Shown here one piece after another: positions 44,360 through 52,019 of a DNA stretch of 64,000 nucleotides. The translations under genes were made by a program, and so were the position numbers. Numbering within the stretch: position 1 is the stretch's first letter; each line of letters begins with the position of its first letter. Source of the stretch: Chersky-840 sp036511675 (GTDB lineage Bacteria > Actinomycetota > Acidimicrobiia > Acidimicrobiales > UBA8190); NCBI GenBank assembly GCA_036511675.1, contig DATCBU010000083.1:3171-67170 (forward strand), read 5' to 3'. A model generated the notes under the pieces. It made no database searches and was not told the DNA's origin. It was given only the letters and a program-made list of their open reading frames with translations.

Positions 44360-45529
44360 CTACTCCGACTGGTCGGGCCCCAGCGGAGGTTCCACGTCAC
44401 GACGGGCGATGACATGCACGTCCACATCGCAGTCAGCCGCGAAGCGCAGCACCCGTTGGACCACCGAGCCCTTGGTGAGCTCTTCCCAGCGGCTGCGGCG
44501 GCTCGACCCCAAGACGATCTGGGTGACCTGGTGCTCGCGGGCAAAGTCGACCAGCGCACGAGCCGGCTCCTCGCGGTGGATCACATGCCATTGCGCGCCC
44601 AGGTCATCGGCCAGCTTGTGCAAGGTGTCGAGCTCGTCGTCGCCGGAGCGACGCGTCTGATCGGGGGCCACGACGTACACGGCGTGGAGATCGGCCTTGG
44701 TCCGGGCCGCGATGCGCGCCGCCCGACGGATGACGGCGTCGGTGCCGTGAGCGCCGGTGACGGCCACCAGGATGCGCTCTCGCGTCTCCCACAAGGCGTC
44801 GGAATGCCGATCTCGAAGGTAGGCGAGGAGCTCTTCCTCGGTCTCGTCGGCCACGAACCGCAGCGCCAGCTCCCGCAACGCCACCAGGTTCTCGGCCCGG
44901 AAGAAATGGGTGAGGGCGTCGGGCACCTTCTCCTGCGGGTAGATGTTGCCGTGGACCATGCGCCGCCGGAGGGCCTCGGGCGAGGAGTCGATCAGCTCCA
45001 GTTGGTCGGCTCGGCGCACCACCCAGTCAGGCACCCGCTCCCGCACCCGGGTCCCGGTCATGCGCTCCACGGCATCGGCGATGCTCTCGAGATGCTGGAC
45101 GTTCACCGTGGTGATGACGGCGATCCCCGCGTCGATGAGCTCCATGACGTCCTGCCAACGCTTCTCGGAACGCCCCGAGCCGGGGACGTTGGTGTGGGCC
45201 AGCTCGTCGACGAGCGCCAGCTCGGGCCGGCGGGCGAGCACGGCGTCGACATCCATCTCCTCGAATTGCGATCCCCGGTAGGCGACCACCTTGCGCGGCA
45301 CGACCTCGAGGTCCCGGATCAACTCGGCGGTGCGGGGGCGCCCGTGGGTCTCCACGAATCCGACGACCACATCCGCGCCCCGGCGGTGGCGACGCCAGCC
45401 CTCGTCGAGCATGGCGAAGGTCTTCCCCACGCCGGCCACGGCCCCCATGTAGATGCGGAACTGGCCCGTGGGGCCGACGGCGTCGGATTCCAATGGCGGG
45501 CGGCGTTCGGTCGGACCGGGTACGGCCAT
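44360..45529 (-). CDS. kdpD: KdpD N-terminal half: sensor (PF02702) and USP domains as a separate protein
   Basis: A 389-residue protein equal to the cytoplasmic N-terminal part of KdpD. The KdpD domain has the Walker A-like YMGAVAGVGKTFAMLDEG, VVGFVETHGRPRT, ALVDELAHTNVPGSGR and RWQDVMELIDAGI. The USP domain spans about 245-375 (ERILVAVTGAHGTDAVIRRAARIAA, VTQIVLGSSRRSRWEEL), in other bacteria a c-di-AMP-binding module. There is no membrane or kinase part; these lie in the divergent gene. ATG at 45529 is six bases after CACAAT. It probably works with the neighbouring kinase in potassium or osmotic sensing. Confidence 0.88.
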   Translation of the reverse strand: MAVPGPTERRPPLESDAVGPTGQFRIYMGAVAGVGKTFAMLDEGWRRHRRGADVVVGFVETHGRPRTAELIRDLEVVPRKVVAYRGSQFEEMDVDAVLARRPELALVDELAHTNVPGSGRSEKRWQDVMELIDAGIAVITTVNVQHLESIADAVERMTGTRVRERVPDWVVRRADQLELIDSSPEALRRRMVHGNIYPQEKVPDALTHFFRAENLVALRELALRFVADETEEELLAYLRDRHSDALWETRERILVAVTGAHGTDAVIRRAARIAARTKADLHAVYVVAPDQTRRSGDDELDTLHKLADDLGAQWHVIHREEPARALVDFAREHQVTQIVLGSSRRSRWEELTKGSVVQRVLRFAADCDVDVHVIARRDVEPPLGPDQSE

Positions 45530-45535
45530 GCGCCC

Positions 45536-45541
45536 ATTGTG
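45536..45541 (-). promoter_or_regulatory. -10 element of the KdpD N-terminal-half gene
   Basis: CACAAT on the minus strand, six bases before the ATG at 45529; one mismatch to TAnnnT. Confidence 0.4.
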
Positions 45542-45613
45542 CCCGGTGCCCGGGCGGGCGGGACGAAACGCTGCGCCGGTATCGTGGTGACGAGGGAAAC
45601 CGAGGTAGAGCAC

Positions 45614-47098
45614 ATGGGAACGTGGCGGCGCTCAATGGCGGGCTCGATCGCCGCTGTCGTCGTGATGGCTCCTCTGGTGGCGGTCATGATTCCCCTCCGG
45701 AGCCACTTGAGCATCGCCACGACCGGTCTCGTCCTGGTCGTGCCGGTGGTGATCGGCGTGGTCATCGGTGGATTCGCCGCCGGCGTGTTCGGCGTGCTGG
45801 CGGGCTTCTTCGTCTACGACCTGGTCTTCATCCCGCCCTACTTCACGCTGACGGTGGGGGCGAGCGAGAACTGGGTCGTCCTCGTCGTGTACGTGGCCGT
45901 GATGCTGCTCGTCGCCAGCGTGGTCGCCCGTCTGGACAGGGCCCGGAGCGAGGCCCATCAGCACGAGGACGCCATCCGGCGCTTGTTCGAGCTCACTGAT
46001 CTGCTCATCGAGGACCGGCCCCTGTCGGAGGTCCTCGAGCTCATCGTGTCCACGGTCCACGAGGCCTTCACCTTGCGGAGCGTTGCCCTCCTGCTCCCCG
46101 TGGACACCCGTTTGGAAGTGGTGGCTTCAGCGGGCAAGCCACTCTCGGCGCAGGAGCTGGCGCGGGTCGCACCCGAGCCCGGAGTCCCGGCCAGCTTGGG
46201 GAGATCCACCGCGTCGCACCGTGAGCAGGCACAGACCGTGGCGTTGACGGCCACGGGCCGGCCCATCGGACTGCTCCACATCTGGGGCGCAGATCTCAGC
46301 CGACACGACCAGGATCTGCTGCACACCTTTGCCAACCACATGGCGCTCGCCCTCGAGCGAGCGCAGCTCCGGGAGCAGGCTCTGCGCACGGGGTTGCTCG
46401 AGGAGGTGGACCGCCTACAGCGGGCACTCGTCGGCGCGGTGTCGCATGACCTGCGCACCCCGTTGGCGACGATCAAGGCATCGGCGTCCACGCTGCGCAG
46501 CGCCGACGCCAACGTGTCCGTGCCCGACCGCGAAGAGCTCTTGGAGCTCATCGACAACCAGACGGATCGGCTCGACCGCCTGGTGACGAATCTTCTCGAT
46601 CTGTCGCGGGTCCAGGCCGGCGCGCTCGAACTGCGCAACGAGCCCATCGCCGTCGGCGACCTCGTGGCCGACGCACTGCGTGGGCTCGGGCCCACGACGC
46701 ACGTCCTCGACATGACCACCGATCTGGAGGACGACCTCCCGCTGGTGGACGTCGATCACCTGCTCATCGGGCAGGTGATCGCCAACCTCCTCGACAACGC
46801 CATTCGCCACGCTCCCCCCCACACCGCCATCTCGGTCTCAGCCGGGATTCGCCCCGACGGTCTGGTGCAGGTGGCGGTGCAGGACCAGGGCCCTGGCGTG
46901 CCCCGAACCGAACGGGCCAATGTGTTCCGCATGTTCAACCGCAGCGGGACAACGGGGGGGACCGGTGTGGGGCTCTCGATCGCCAAGGCCTTTGTCGAGG
47001 CACACGGCCAGGCGATCTGGGTCGAAGACGGCCCCGCCGGCGGCGCTCGCTTCTGCTTCACCCTGCCGCCGGCGCCGGTGTCCGTGGTCGCGTCCTGA
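45614..47098 (+). CDS. kdpD: KdpD C-terminal half: DUF4118-GAF-histidine kinase
   Basis: A 494-residue protein matching the C-terminal part of KdpD. DUF4118 has four helices within about 1-105 (IAAVVVMAPLVAVMIPL to LVVYVAVMLLVASVVARL); a GAF-like domain spans about 120-250. HisKA is LVGAVSHDLRTPLATIKASAS, split as GAVSHDLRTPLATIKA, then DNQTDRLDRLVTNLLDLSR; HATPase has NLLDNAIRHAP, VQDQGPGVPRTER and TGVGLSIAKAFVEAHGG-type ends. With the divergent N-terminal half it totals 883 residues, close to full KdpD. ATG at 45614 (GAGGTAGAG site). kdpE follows with no gap. Confidence 0.9.
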   Translation: MGTWRRSMAGSIAAVVVMAPLVAVMIPLRSHLSIATTGLVLVVPVVIGVVIGGFAAGVFGVLAGFFVYDLVFIPPYFTLTVGASENWVVLVVYVAVMLLVASVVARLDRARSEAHQHEDAIRRLFELTDLLIEDRPLSEVLELIVSTVHEAFTLRSVALLLPVDTRLEVVASAGKPLSAQELARVAPEPGVPASLGRSTASHREQAQTVALTATGRPIGLLHIWGADLSRHDQDLLHTFANHMALALERAQLREQALRTGLLEEVDRLQRALVGAVSHDLRTPLATIKASASTLRSADANVSVPDREELLELIDNQTDRLDRLVTNLLDLSRVQAGALELRNEPIAVGDLVADALRGLGPTTHVLDMTTDLEDDLPLVDVDHLLIGQVIANLLDNAIRHAPPHTAISVSAGIRPDGLVQVAVQDQGPGVPRTERANVFRMFNRSGTTGGTGVGLSIAKAFVEAHGQAIWVEDGPAGGARFCFTLPPAPVSVVAS

Positions 47099-47788
47099 GT
47101 GGCCACGATCCTTGCCGTCGACGACGATCAGGCCCTGCTGCGGGTGCTGCGCATCGGCCTGAGTGCCCTCGGACACGACGTGCTGGTGGCATCCACCGGC
47201 GAGCAGGGCATCTCCCAGGCCGCCATCGGAGCACCCGACCTCGTCGTCTTGGACCTCGGGCTCCCCGATATCGACGGGATGGAGGTGTGCCGCCGTATCC
47301 GACAGTGGAGTGCCGTGCCCATCATCGTGCTTTCCGCCGACGGCACCCAGGACCGCAAGATCGCCTCGCTCGACGGTGGGGCCGACGACTACATGACCAA
47401 GCCTTTCGGGATGGGCGAGCTCGAAGCCCGGATCCGTGTCGCACTCCGACACCGCGCCGTCGAGCACAGCGATGACGAGGCCAAGGACATCGTCGTGGGC
47501 GCGCTCGAGCTCGACCTGGTCCATCACGAGGCGCGCATTCGTGGGCGAGCCGTCGAGCTCACGACACGGGAGTTCGCCCTGCTCGTGTTCCTGGCCCGCC
47601 ACGCCGGCAAGGTCTGCACGCACCGCATGATCCTCGAACAAGTCTGGGGACCGCATTACGGCACCGAGACCCAGTATCTGCGGGTGTACATCTACCGCCT
47701 GAGAAGGAAGCTCGGTGACGAGAAGGGGGAGCTGCTGCGAACCAACCCCGGGGTCGGGTACCAACTCGTCGACGAGCGCTCCCCCTGA
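47099..47788 (+). CDS. kdpE: KdpE-like response regulator
   Basis: A 229-residue OmpR-family regulator. Receiver: ILAVDDDQALLRVLRIGL, phosphoacceptor in LVVLDLGLPDIDGMEV, IIVLSADGTQDRKI, DDYMTKPFGMGELEARIRVALR. DNA-binding domain: LTTREFALLVFLARHAGKVCTH and TQYLRVYIYRLRRKL, ending RTNPGVGYQL. The YLRVYIYRLRRKLE-type helix is characteristic of KdpE. The GTG at 47099 touches the kinase stop. Its usual target kdpFABC is not present in the window, so the regulated genes must lie elsewhere or differ. Confidence 0.9.
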   Translation: MATILAVDDDQALLRVLRIGLSALGHDVLVASTGEQGISQAAIGAPDLVVLDLGLPDIDGMEVCRRIRQWSAVPIIVLSADGTQDRKIASLDGGADDYMTKPFGMGELEARIRVALRHRAVEHSDDEAKDIVVGALELDLVHHEARIRGRAVELTTREFALLVFLARHAGKVCTHRMILEQVWGPHYGTETQYLRVYIYRLRRKLGDEKGELLRTNPGVGYQLVDERSP

Positions 47789-47872
47789 GCGTGCACGCCC
47801 CCGGTTGGTGAACCCGCCGGGAACGGTGCCGAGGAATTAGCCTCACGGAGCACTCGGAGCAAAGGGAAGTCG

Positions 47873-48578
47873 ATGGCTCGAAAGCTCTCTGCGGAGCTGC
47901 TGGGCACCTTGATCCTGGTCTACTTGGCGGTGGGCGTGGCCACGCCGTCCTTCGGGTTCGGCGCCGGTCGAGCTTCTCTGCCGGGGTCGTCGCCACCGCC
48001 CTGGCCTTCGGCCTCACCCTCCTGGCTCTGGCGTACGTGCTCGGGCCCATCTCGGGTTGTCACGTCAATCCCGCCGTCACGATCGGGGCGCTGTTCGCCG
48101 GGCGCATCACCGTCGTCGACGGGTCGGGTACTGAGTCGCCCAATTCGTGGGAGGGATCCTGGGTGCCATCCTCCTGTGGTGCACCTTCAGCTCGTCCCCT
48201 CTCTACAGCAGGACCACGACCGGGCTCGGAACCGACGGGTGGGGTGCGGCCAGCCACATCCGCATCAACGAGGGCGGGGCCTTCTTGGCCGAAGTCGTGC
48301 TGACCGCCTTCTTCGTCTTCGTCCTCTTGGGAGTGACGAGCAAGATCGGGAACGCCGCCACCGTCGGCATGGTCATCGGGCTCTCGCTGACCGTGGTCCA
48401 CCTCATCGGTATCCCCGTCACCCGCACCTCGGTGAACCCCGCCCGCAGCCTGGGCCCGGCACTGATCGTCGGGGGCACGGCGCTGCACCTGGTGTGGCCG
48501 TTCCTCGTGGCGCCCCTGGTGGGCGGGATCCTGGCCGCCGGCCTGCACCTGCTCGTCTACCCCAGGGCGCCGTCGCCC
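47873..48578 (+). pseudogene. aquaporin / MIP-family channel, frameshifted
   Basis: Three successive frames together spell one aquaporin: MARKLSAELLGTLILVYLAVG (in part) from 47873, SSFSAGVVATALAFGLTLLA and GPISGCHVNPAVTIGALFAG in a second frame, and VAQFVGGILGAILL to TSVNPARSLGPALIVGG and HLLVYPRA in a third. Both NPA pore motifs are there. The first frameshift falls at about 47960-47970, the second at about 48100-48130, and an in-frame TGA at 48132 stands where a tryptophan is expected. The end has no stop and reads on into the lipoprotein. Either decayed or affected by sequencing errors; two shifts plus a stop favour decay. Confidence 0.8.
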
Positions 48579-48581
48579 CGA

Positions 48582-48587
48582 TACTGT
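48582..48587 (+). promoter_or_regulatory. -10 element of the lipoprotein gene, leaderless type
   Basis: TACTGT followed by exactly six bases (TCGCGC) and the GTG at 48594. The same TCGCGC spacer occurs at the SIR2 gene. Confidence 0.5.
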
Positions 48588-48593
48588 TCGCGC

Positions 48594-49121
48594 GTGCGGG
48601 CTCGACTGGTCGCCGTCGTCACTGCCGGGGCGCTCGGCCTGGCCGCGTGCTCGGCCGGCACCACCGACAATGCGTCGGGAACCTCGACGAGTGCGTCGTC
48701 GGCCAGCCCCACCACGATCGCTCCGACGACGACGTCGGCACCGACCTCGGATCTCGCCGTGACCGATGCCATCCGGTCCCAGCTCGTGGCGGCCGGCGCC
48801 GCGCTCAACAGCCTTCCCCCCTCGGACTACACGGGCCTCCGCCCGGGTGAGACCTACTACGCCTACGACGGCGCCACCCAGACCTACTGGGCCGGCGGGG
48901 CGCTCTCTCCGAGCCCGTCGTCCACCCCGGCGCAGGTCGCGGCCCAAGACGACGGCGCCTACCTCCTCTTCGAGCGCCCCCAGGGCCGGGTGTGGAAGGC
49001 CTTCGACGTCGGGCTGGCCGGCACCGCCGAGGGATCGCCATGCCCCGTCACGGTGCCCACCCCCATCCTCAACCTGTGGGGGTGGGACCCAGGAAGCTGT
49101 CGCCCGACCACCATCAGCTGA
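48594..49121 (+). CDS. small secreted lipoprotein of unknown function
   Basis: A 175-residue exported protein: signal peptide VRARLVAVVTAGALGLAACS with a classic lipobox (LAAC), then a Ser/Thr/Ala-rich spacer of about 35 residues. A small domain has VTDAIRSQLVAAGAALNSL, GLRPGETYYAYDGATQTYWAGG, AYLLFERPQGRVWKAFDVGLAG and a closing PCPVTVPTPILNLWGW with two cysteines likely bridged (CPV...GSC). No family recognised; the layout resembles periplasmic sensor or inhibitor-like domains. Start GTG 48594 although the frame is open further up into the aquaporin remnant. Its end overlaps the convergent SnoaL-like gene by eight bases. Confidence 0.78.
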   Translation: MRARLVAVVTAGALGLAACSAGTTDNASGTSTSASSASPTTIAPTTTSAPTSDLAVTDAIRSQLVAAGAALNSLPPSDYTGLRPGETYYAYDGATQTYWAGGALSPSPSSTPAQVAAQDDGAYLLFERPQGRVWKAFDVGLAGTAEGSPCPVTVPTPILNLWGWDPGSCRPTTIS

Positions 49122-49542
49122 CGCTGGACGCCCGCCGGGCCAAGTAGGCGTCGAACGCCTCGGCTTTCTGGGTGTCCTCGAAGTCCTCGTGGTACACGAT
49201 CTTCCCCCACACGATGCGGCCGAAGATCACCGCCCGGTTCTCGTAGACGACGTCCCCGGCGTCGTCGAGGGCGTGATCGAGAAACACCATGCACACCGTC
49301 GTTCGCCACGGTGGGCCGTTGACCACGATGTCCTGCGCCTCGCCCACGATCCCGGCCTCGAGAAAGCGACGGAGGAAGGCCTCGATGGCCGTCTTGCCTC
49401 GGTGCTCCCCGGCCCAGGAGCTGGTCCCGGGGAACACGAGTACGGCGTCGTCGGCGTAACCGGCCAGCAGTGGCCCCGGGTCCCCCTGGCGCAGGGCGTC
49501 CAGATTGCGGCGGATCATCCACCGAACAGCCCACTTGTACAT
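49114..49542 (-). CDS. SnoaL / NTF2-like polyketide-cyclase-fold protein
   Basis: A 142-residue protein of the NTF2-like superfamily: MIRRNLDALRQGDPGPLLAGYADDAVLVFPG (in part), WAGEHRGKTAIEAFLRRFLEAG, IVVNGPPWRTTVCMVFLDHA, VYENRAVIFGRIVWGKIVYHEDFEDTQ in part. This is the helix-strand order and small-pocket pattern of SnoaL-like proteins, which range from cyclases to isomerases. ATG at 49542 with GGAGGT site. It is divergent from a TetR regulator whose operator-like palindromes lie between the two, so it is a likely target of that regulator. Confidence 0.82.
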   Translation of the reverse strand: MYKWAVRWMIRRNLDALRQGDPGPLLAGYADDAVLVFPGTSSWAGEHRGKTAIEAFLRRFLEAGIVGEAQDIVVNGPPWRTTVCMVFLDHALDDAGDVVYENRAVIFGRIVWGKIVYHEDFEDTQKAEAFDAYLARRASSVS

Positions 49543-49560
49543 GGCACCACCTCCGGTCTC

Positions 49561-49593
49561 TGGATAGATCGATCCACAACGACTGTAGCTACA
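49561..49593. promoter_or_regulatory. operator-like palindromes between SnoaL-like and TetR genes
   Basis: TGGAT...ATCCA arms at 49561-49565 and 49572-49576 enclose GATCGATC. TGTAGCTACA at 49584-49593 is a perfect ten-base palindrome. Position in the divergent gap fits a TetR operator. Confidence 0.4.
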
Positions 49594-49611
49594 CTGTCCC
49601 CCGGCCTTCAA

Positions 49612-49638
49612 ATCGAGCCGGGCACATCGAGCCGGGCA
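49612..49638. repeat. 13-base tandem direct repeat
   Basis: ATCGAGCCGGGCA occurs at 49612-49624 and 49626-49638, a 14-base period, in the leader of the TetR gene. Confidence 0.7.
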
Positions 49639-49668
49639 GGCGCATCGGAACGTGGTGACGGGAAGTTC

Positions 49669-50280
49669 ATGAGAGACACACGGGAGCGCCTGGTGCAGGT
49701 GAGCGCGACCCTGCTCCAACGCCAGGGCCTGACCGGGACAGGGATCAAGCAGATCCTGGCCGAAGCGGGTGCGCCGTATTCCTCGCTGTATCACTTCTTC
49801 CCCGGCGGCAAGGATGAGTTGGCGGCAGCGGCGATCCGGGTGTCGGGTGCCCAGTACCAAGAATTGGTCGAGGCGGTGTGGGACCAGGCCCCCGACCCCA
49901 TCAGCGGTGTGGCGGCCGTGTTCGACGGTGCGGCGGAAACCCTGGAGTTGACCGACTTCGCCGTGGCGTGCCCCATCGCGACGGTTGCTCTCGAGGTCGC
50001 CAGTACGAACGAGCAGCTGCGGGTGGCCACCGCCGAGGTCTTCGACGCCTGGATCGATGCCGGTGCGGCGCGTTTCGAGTCCGAAGGCGTCGCACCGACC
50101 GACGCCCGCTCCTTGGCACTCACCCTGGTGGCGCTGCTCGAGGGCGCCTTCATCCTGAGCCAGTCGATGAAGAGCACCGAGCCCGTCCACGCCGCGGGGG
50201 TCACGGCTGTCGCCGCCATGCAGGAAGCCCTCGGGGTGCACGCCGACACGGCCGGGCACGCCCACCGTCGACGCCCATGA
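49669..50280 (+). CDS. TetR/AcrR-family transcriptional regulator (LmrA/YxaF-like)
   Basis: A 203-residue repressor-type protein. The DNA-binding domain is RDTRERLVQVSATLLQRQGL then GIKQILAEAGAPYSSLYHFFPGGKDEL, the characteristic YSSLYHFFPGGK of the LmrA/YxaF subgroup. The ligand domain includes FAVACPIATVALEVAS and LALTLVALLEGAFILSQSM, which line the hydrophobic pocket in this subgroup. Start ATG 49669, with a GGGAAG site; longer frames have no support. It is coupled to the flavoprotein gene by ATGA overlap and divergent from the SnoaL-like gene, so it probably regulates both. Confidence 0.9.
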   Translation: MRDTRERLVQVSATLLQRQGLTGTGIKQILAEAGAPYSSLYHFFPGGKDELAAAAIRVSGAQYQELVEAVWDQAPDPISGVAAVFDGAAETLELTDFAVACPIATVALEVASTNEQLRVATAEVFDAWIDAGAARFESEGVAPTDARSLALTLVALLEGAFILSQSMKSTEPVHAAGVTAVAAMQEALGVHADTAGHAHRRRP

Positions 50281-51971
50281 GTGACGGCAGCGACCACGCC
50301 CGTGCGGCCGATGGGGCCCCGATCATTCGGTCCGGCGACGACGCCGTGGCACCCTTGCTCGACGCGCCGACGCTTCTCGAGCTGGCAGCCTTCGGCGAAG
50401 AGCGGGTCGTCACCGCCGGAGAGATCCTCTATCGAGCCGGTGACCCGTCGTACGACTTCTACGTCATCCTCGAAGGAAGGGCCGACATCGTCCGGCGCGA
50501 CACGGACACCGAGACCATCATCGCCAGCTACGGCTCCGGCGGGTTCCTGGGAGAACTGAGCCTTCTCACCGGTCAGCGGCCCTACCTCACCGGTCGGGTC
50601 ACCGAGTCCGGGCGGGTCCTGCAGGTCCCCCGAGAGGACTTCCGGCGGCTCATGAGCGCCAAGCCCGACGTAGCCGACCTGATCTTCACCGCCTTCTCGG
50701 CCCGGCGAGAATTGCTCCGCCAAGGTGACGGTGCGCGAGCGATTCGGATCGTGGGGTCGAAGTACTCCTCCGACGCCATGGCGCTGCGGGCGTTCGCCAC
50801 CCGTTCTCATCTCCCGCACGTGTGGATCGATCTCGAAGAGGCGGCCGACCCCGAGGTCCTGCTGGCCAGCATGGGGCTCCGACCGCCCGACACCCCGGCG
50901 GTCATCACCCCCACGGCGGTGCTTCGCCACACCACACCGGGCGAGTTCGCCGAGCACCTCGGACTGACGTTTCGACCCGTACCCGGCACCCTGTTCGACC
51001 TCGTCGTCATCGGCACCGGACCGGCCGGGCTGGCCTCAGCGGTGTACGGCGCCTCCGAAGGCCTCAACACCGTCACGCTCGACGCCGTCGCCGTGGGAGG
51101 CCAGGCCGGGGCCAGCTCGCGCATCGAGAATTACGTCGGGTTCCCCAACGGCATCTCGGGGGAAGACCTTGTGTCGCGCACCGCCATCCAGGCGCAACGC
51201 CTGGGGGCGCGACTGAACGCCCCCTGTGTCGCCACTGGTCTTCGCCCCGAGCACGGCTTTCACGTCGTCACCCTGTCCGACGGGAGCGAGATCCCGTGCC
51301 GGGCCGCCATCGTCGCCTCCGGGGCCCGGTACCGCCGGCTGGCGGTCGAGGATCTGGCGCGCTTCGAGGGAGCGGGCGTGTACTACGCGGCGACCGATCT
51401 CGAGGCGAGGATCTGCACGGGGAAGGACGTGCTCATCGTGGGAGGAGGGAATTCCGCGGGGCAGGCCGCCATCTACATGGCCCAACACCGGTGCAAGGTC
51501 CGCATCGCCATCCGCCGGGAGGACCTGTCCGAGACCATGTCGCACTATCTGATCGAACGCATCGAGGCCAACCCGCGCATCGAGGTCCTGGGCCAGACCG
51601 AGGTGCGGGCACTGGCGGGCCGTGATCATCTCGAGCAGGTGACGATCGAACACGTCCCGACCAGCACCTCACGCGACATCACGTGTGGAGGGTTGTTCTG
51701 CTTCATCGGAGCCGAGCCCGCCACGTCCTGGCTGGCCGACGCAGTGGCACTGGACTCCCACGGCTTCATCCTCACCGACCGCGACCTGCTCGACCCCGAC
51801 TCCGACCGACGGCTGGCGGGACGGGACCCGCTCCCGTTCGAGACCTCGATGATGGGGGTGTTCGCCGTGGGTGACGTCCGACACGGGTCGCTGAAGCGTG
51901 TCGCCGCGGCGGTGGGCGAGGGGTCGAGCGCGGTGCGGTCCGTGCACGAGCACCTGAGCACTACGGCCTGA
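50277..51971 (+). CDS. cyclic-nucleotide-binding / thioredoxin-like / TrxR-like fusion flavoprotein without CxxC
   Basis: A 564-residue protein of three parts. The cNMP-binding fold (about 25-140) has ILYRAGDPSYDFYVILEG and GSGGFLGELSLLTGQRPY. A thioredoxin-like domain (about 155-232) has VGSKYSSDAMALRAF, where Ser/Ser replace the usual Cys pair. The FAD/NAD(P)H part has LVVIGTGPAGLASAVYGASEG, GGQAGASSRIENYVGFPNG and VLIVGGGNSAGQAAIYMA, ending MMGVFAVGDVR. The redox CATC of thioredoxin reductase is replaced by YYAATDLEARIC, so it cannot reduce thioredoxin classically. The architecture is known in Actinobacteria; the substrate is not. ATGA overlap with the TetR gene. Confidence 0.9.
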   Translation: MSDGSDHARAADGAPIIRSGDDAVAPLLDAPTLLELAAFGEERVVTAGEILYRAGDPSYDFYVILEGRADIVRRDTDTETIIASYGSGGFLGELSLLTGQRPYLTGRVTESGRVLQVPREDFRRLMSAKPDVADLIFTAFSARRELLRQGDGARAIRIVGSKYSSDAMALRAFATRSHLPHVWIDLEEAADPEVLLASMGLRPPDTPAVITPTAVLRHTTPGEFAEHLGLTFRPVPGTLFDLVVIGTGPAGLASAVYGASEGLNTVTLDAVAVGGQAGASSRIENYVGFPNGISGEDLVSRTAIQAQRLGARLNAPCVATGLRPEHGFHVVTLSDGSEIPCRAAIVASGARYRRLAVEDLARFEGAGVYYAATDLEARICTGKDVLIVGGGNSAGQAAIYMAQHRCKVRIAIRREDLSETMSHYLIERIEANPRIEVLGQTEVRALAGRDHLEQVTIEHVPTSTSRDITCGGLFCFIGAEPATSWLADAVALDSHGFILTDRDLLDPDSDRRLAGRDPLPFETSMMGVFAVGDVRHGSLKRVAAAVGEGSSAVRSVHEHLSTTA

Positions 51972-52007
51972 TTCTCCGGCACCCGAGGAACCCGCGGGCC
52001 CGCGCTG

Positions 52008-52013
52008 TACCCT
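52008..52013 (+). promoter_or_regulatory. -10 element of the PhyH-like gene, leaderless type
   Basis: TACCCT, exactly six bases before the GTG at 52020. Confidence 0.45.
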
Positions 52014-52019
52014 GGCGCC

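Noticed and set aside
48037..48303. Selenocysteine or programmed frameshift reading of the aquaporin region
   Set aside because: The TGA at 48132 has no recognisable insertion hairpin, and two independent shifts plus a missing stop fit decay or error better.
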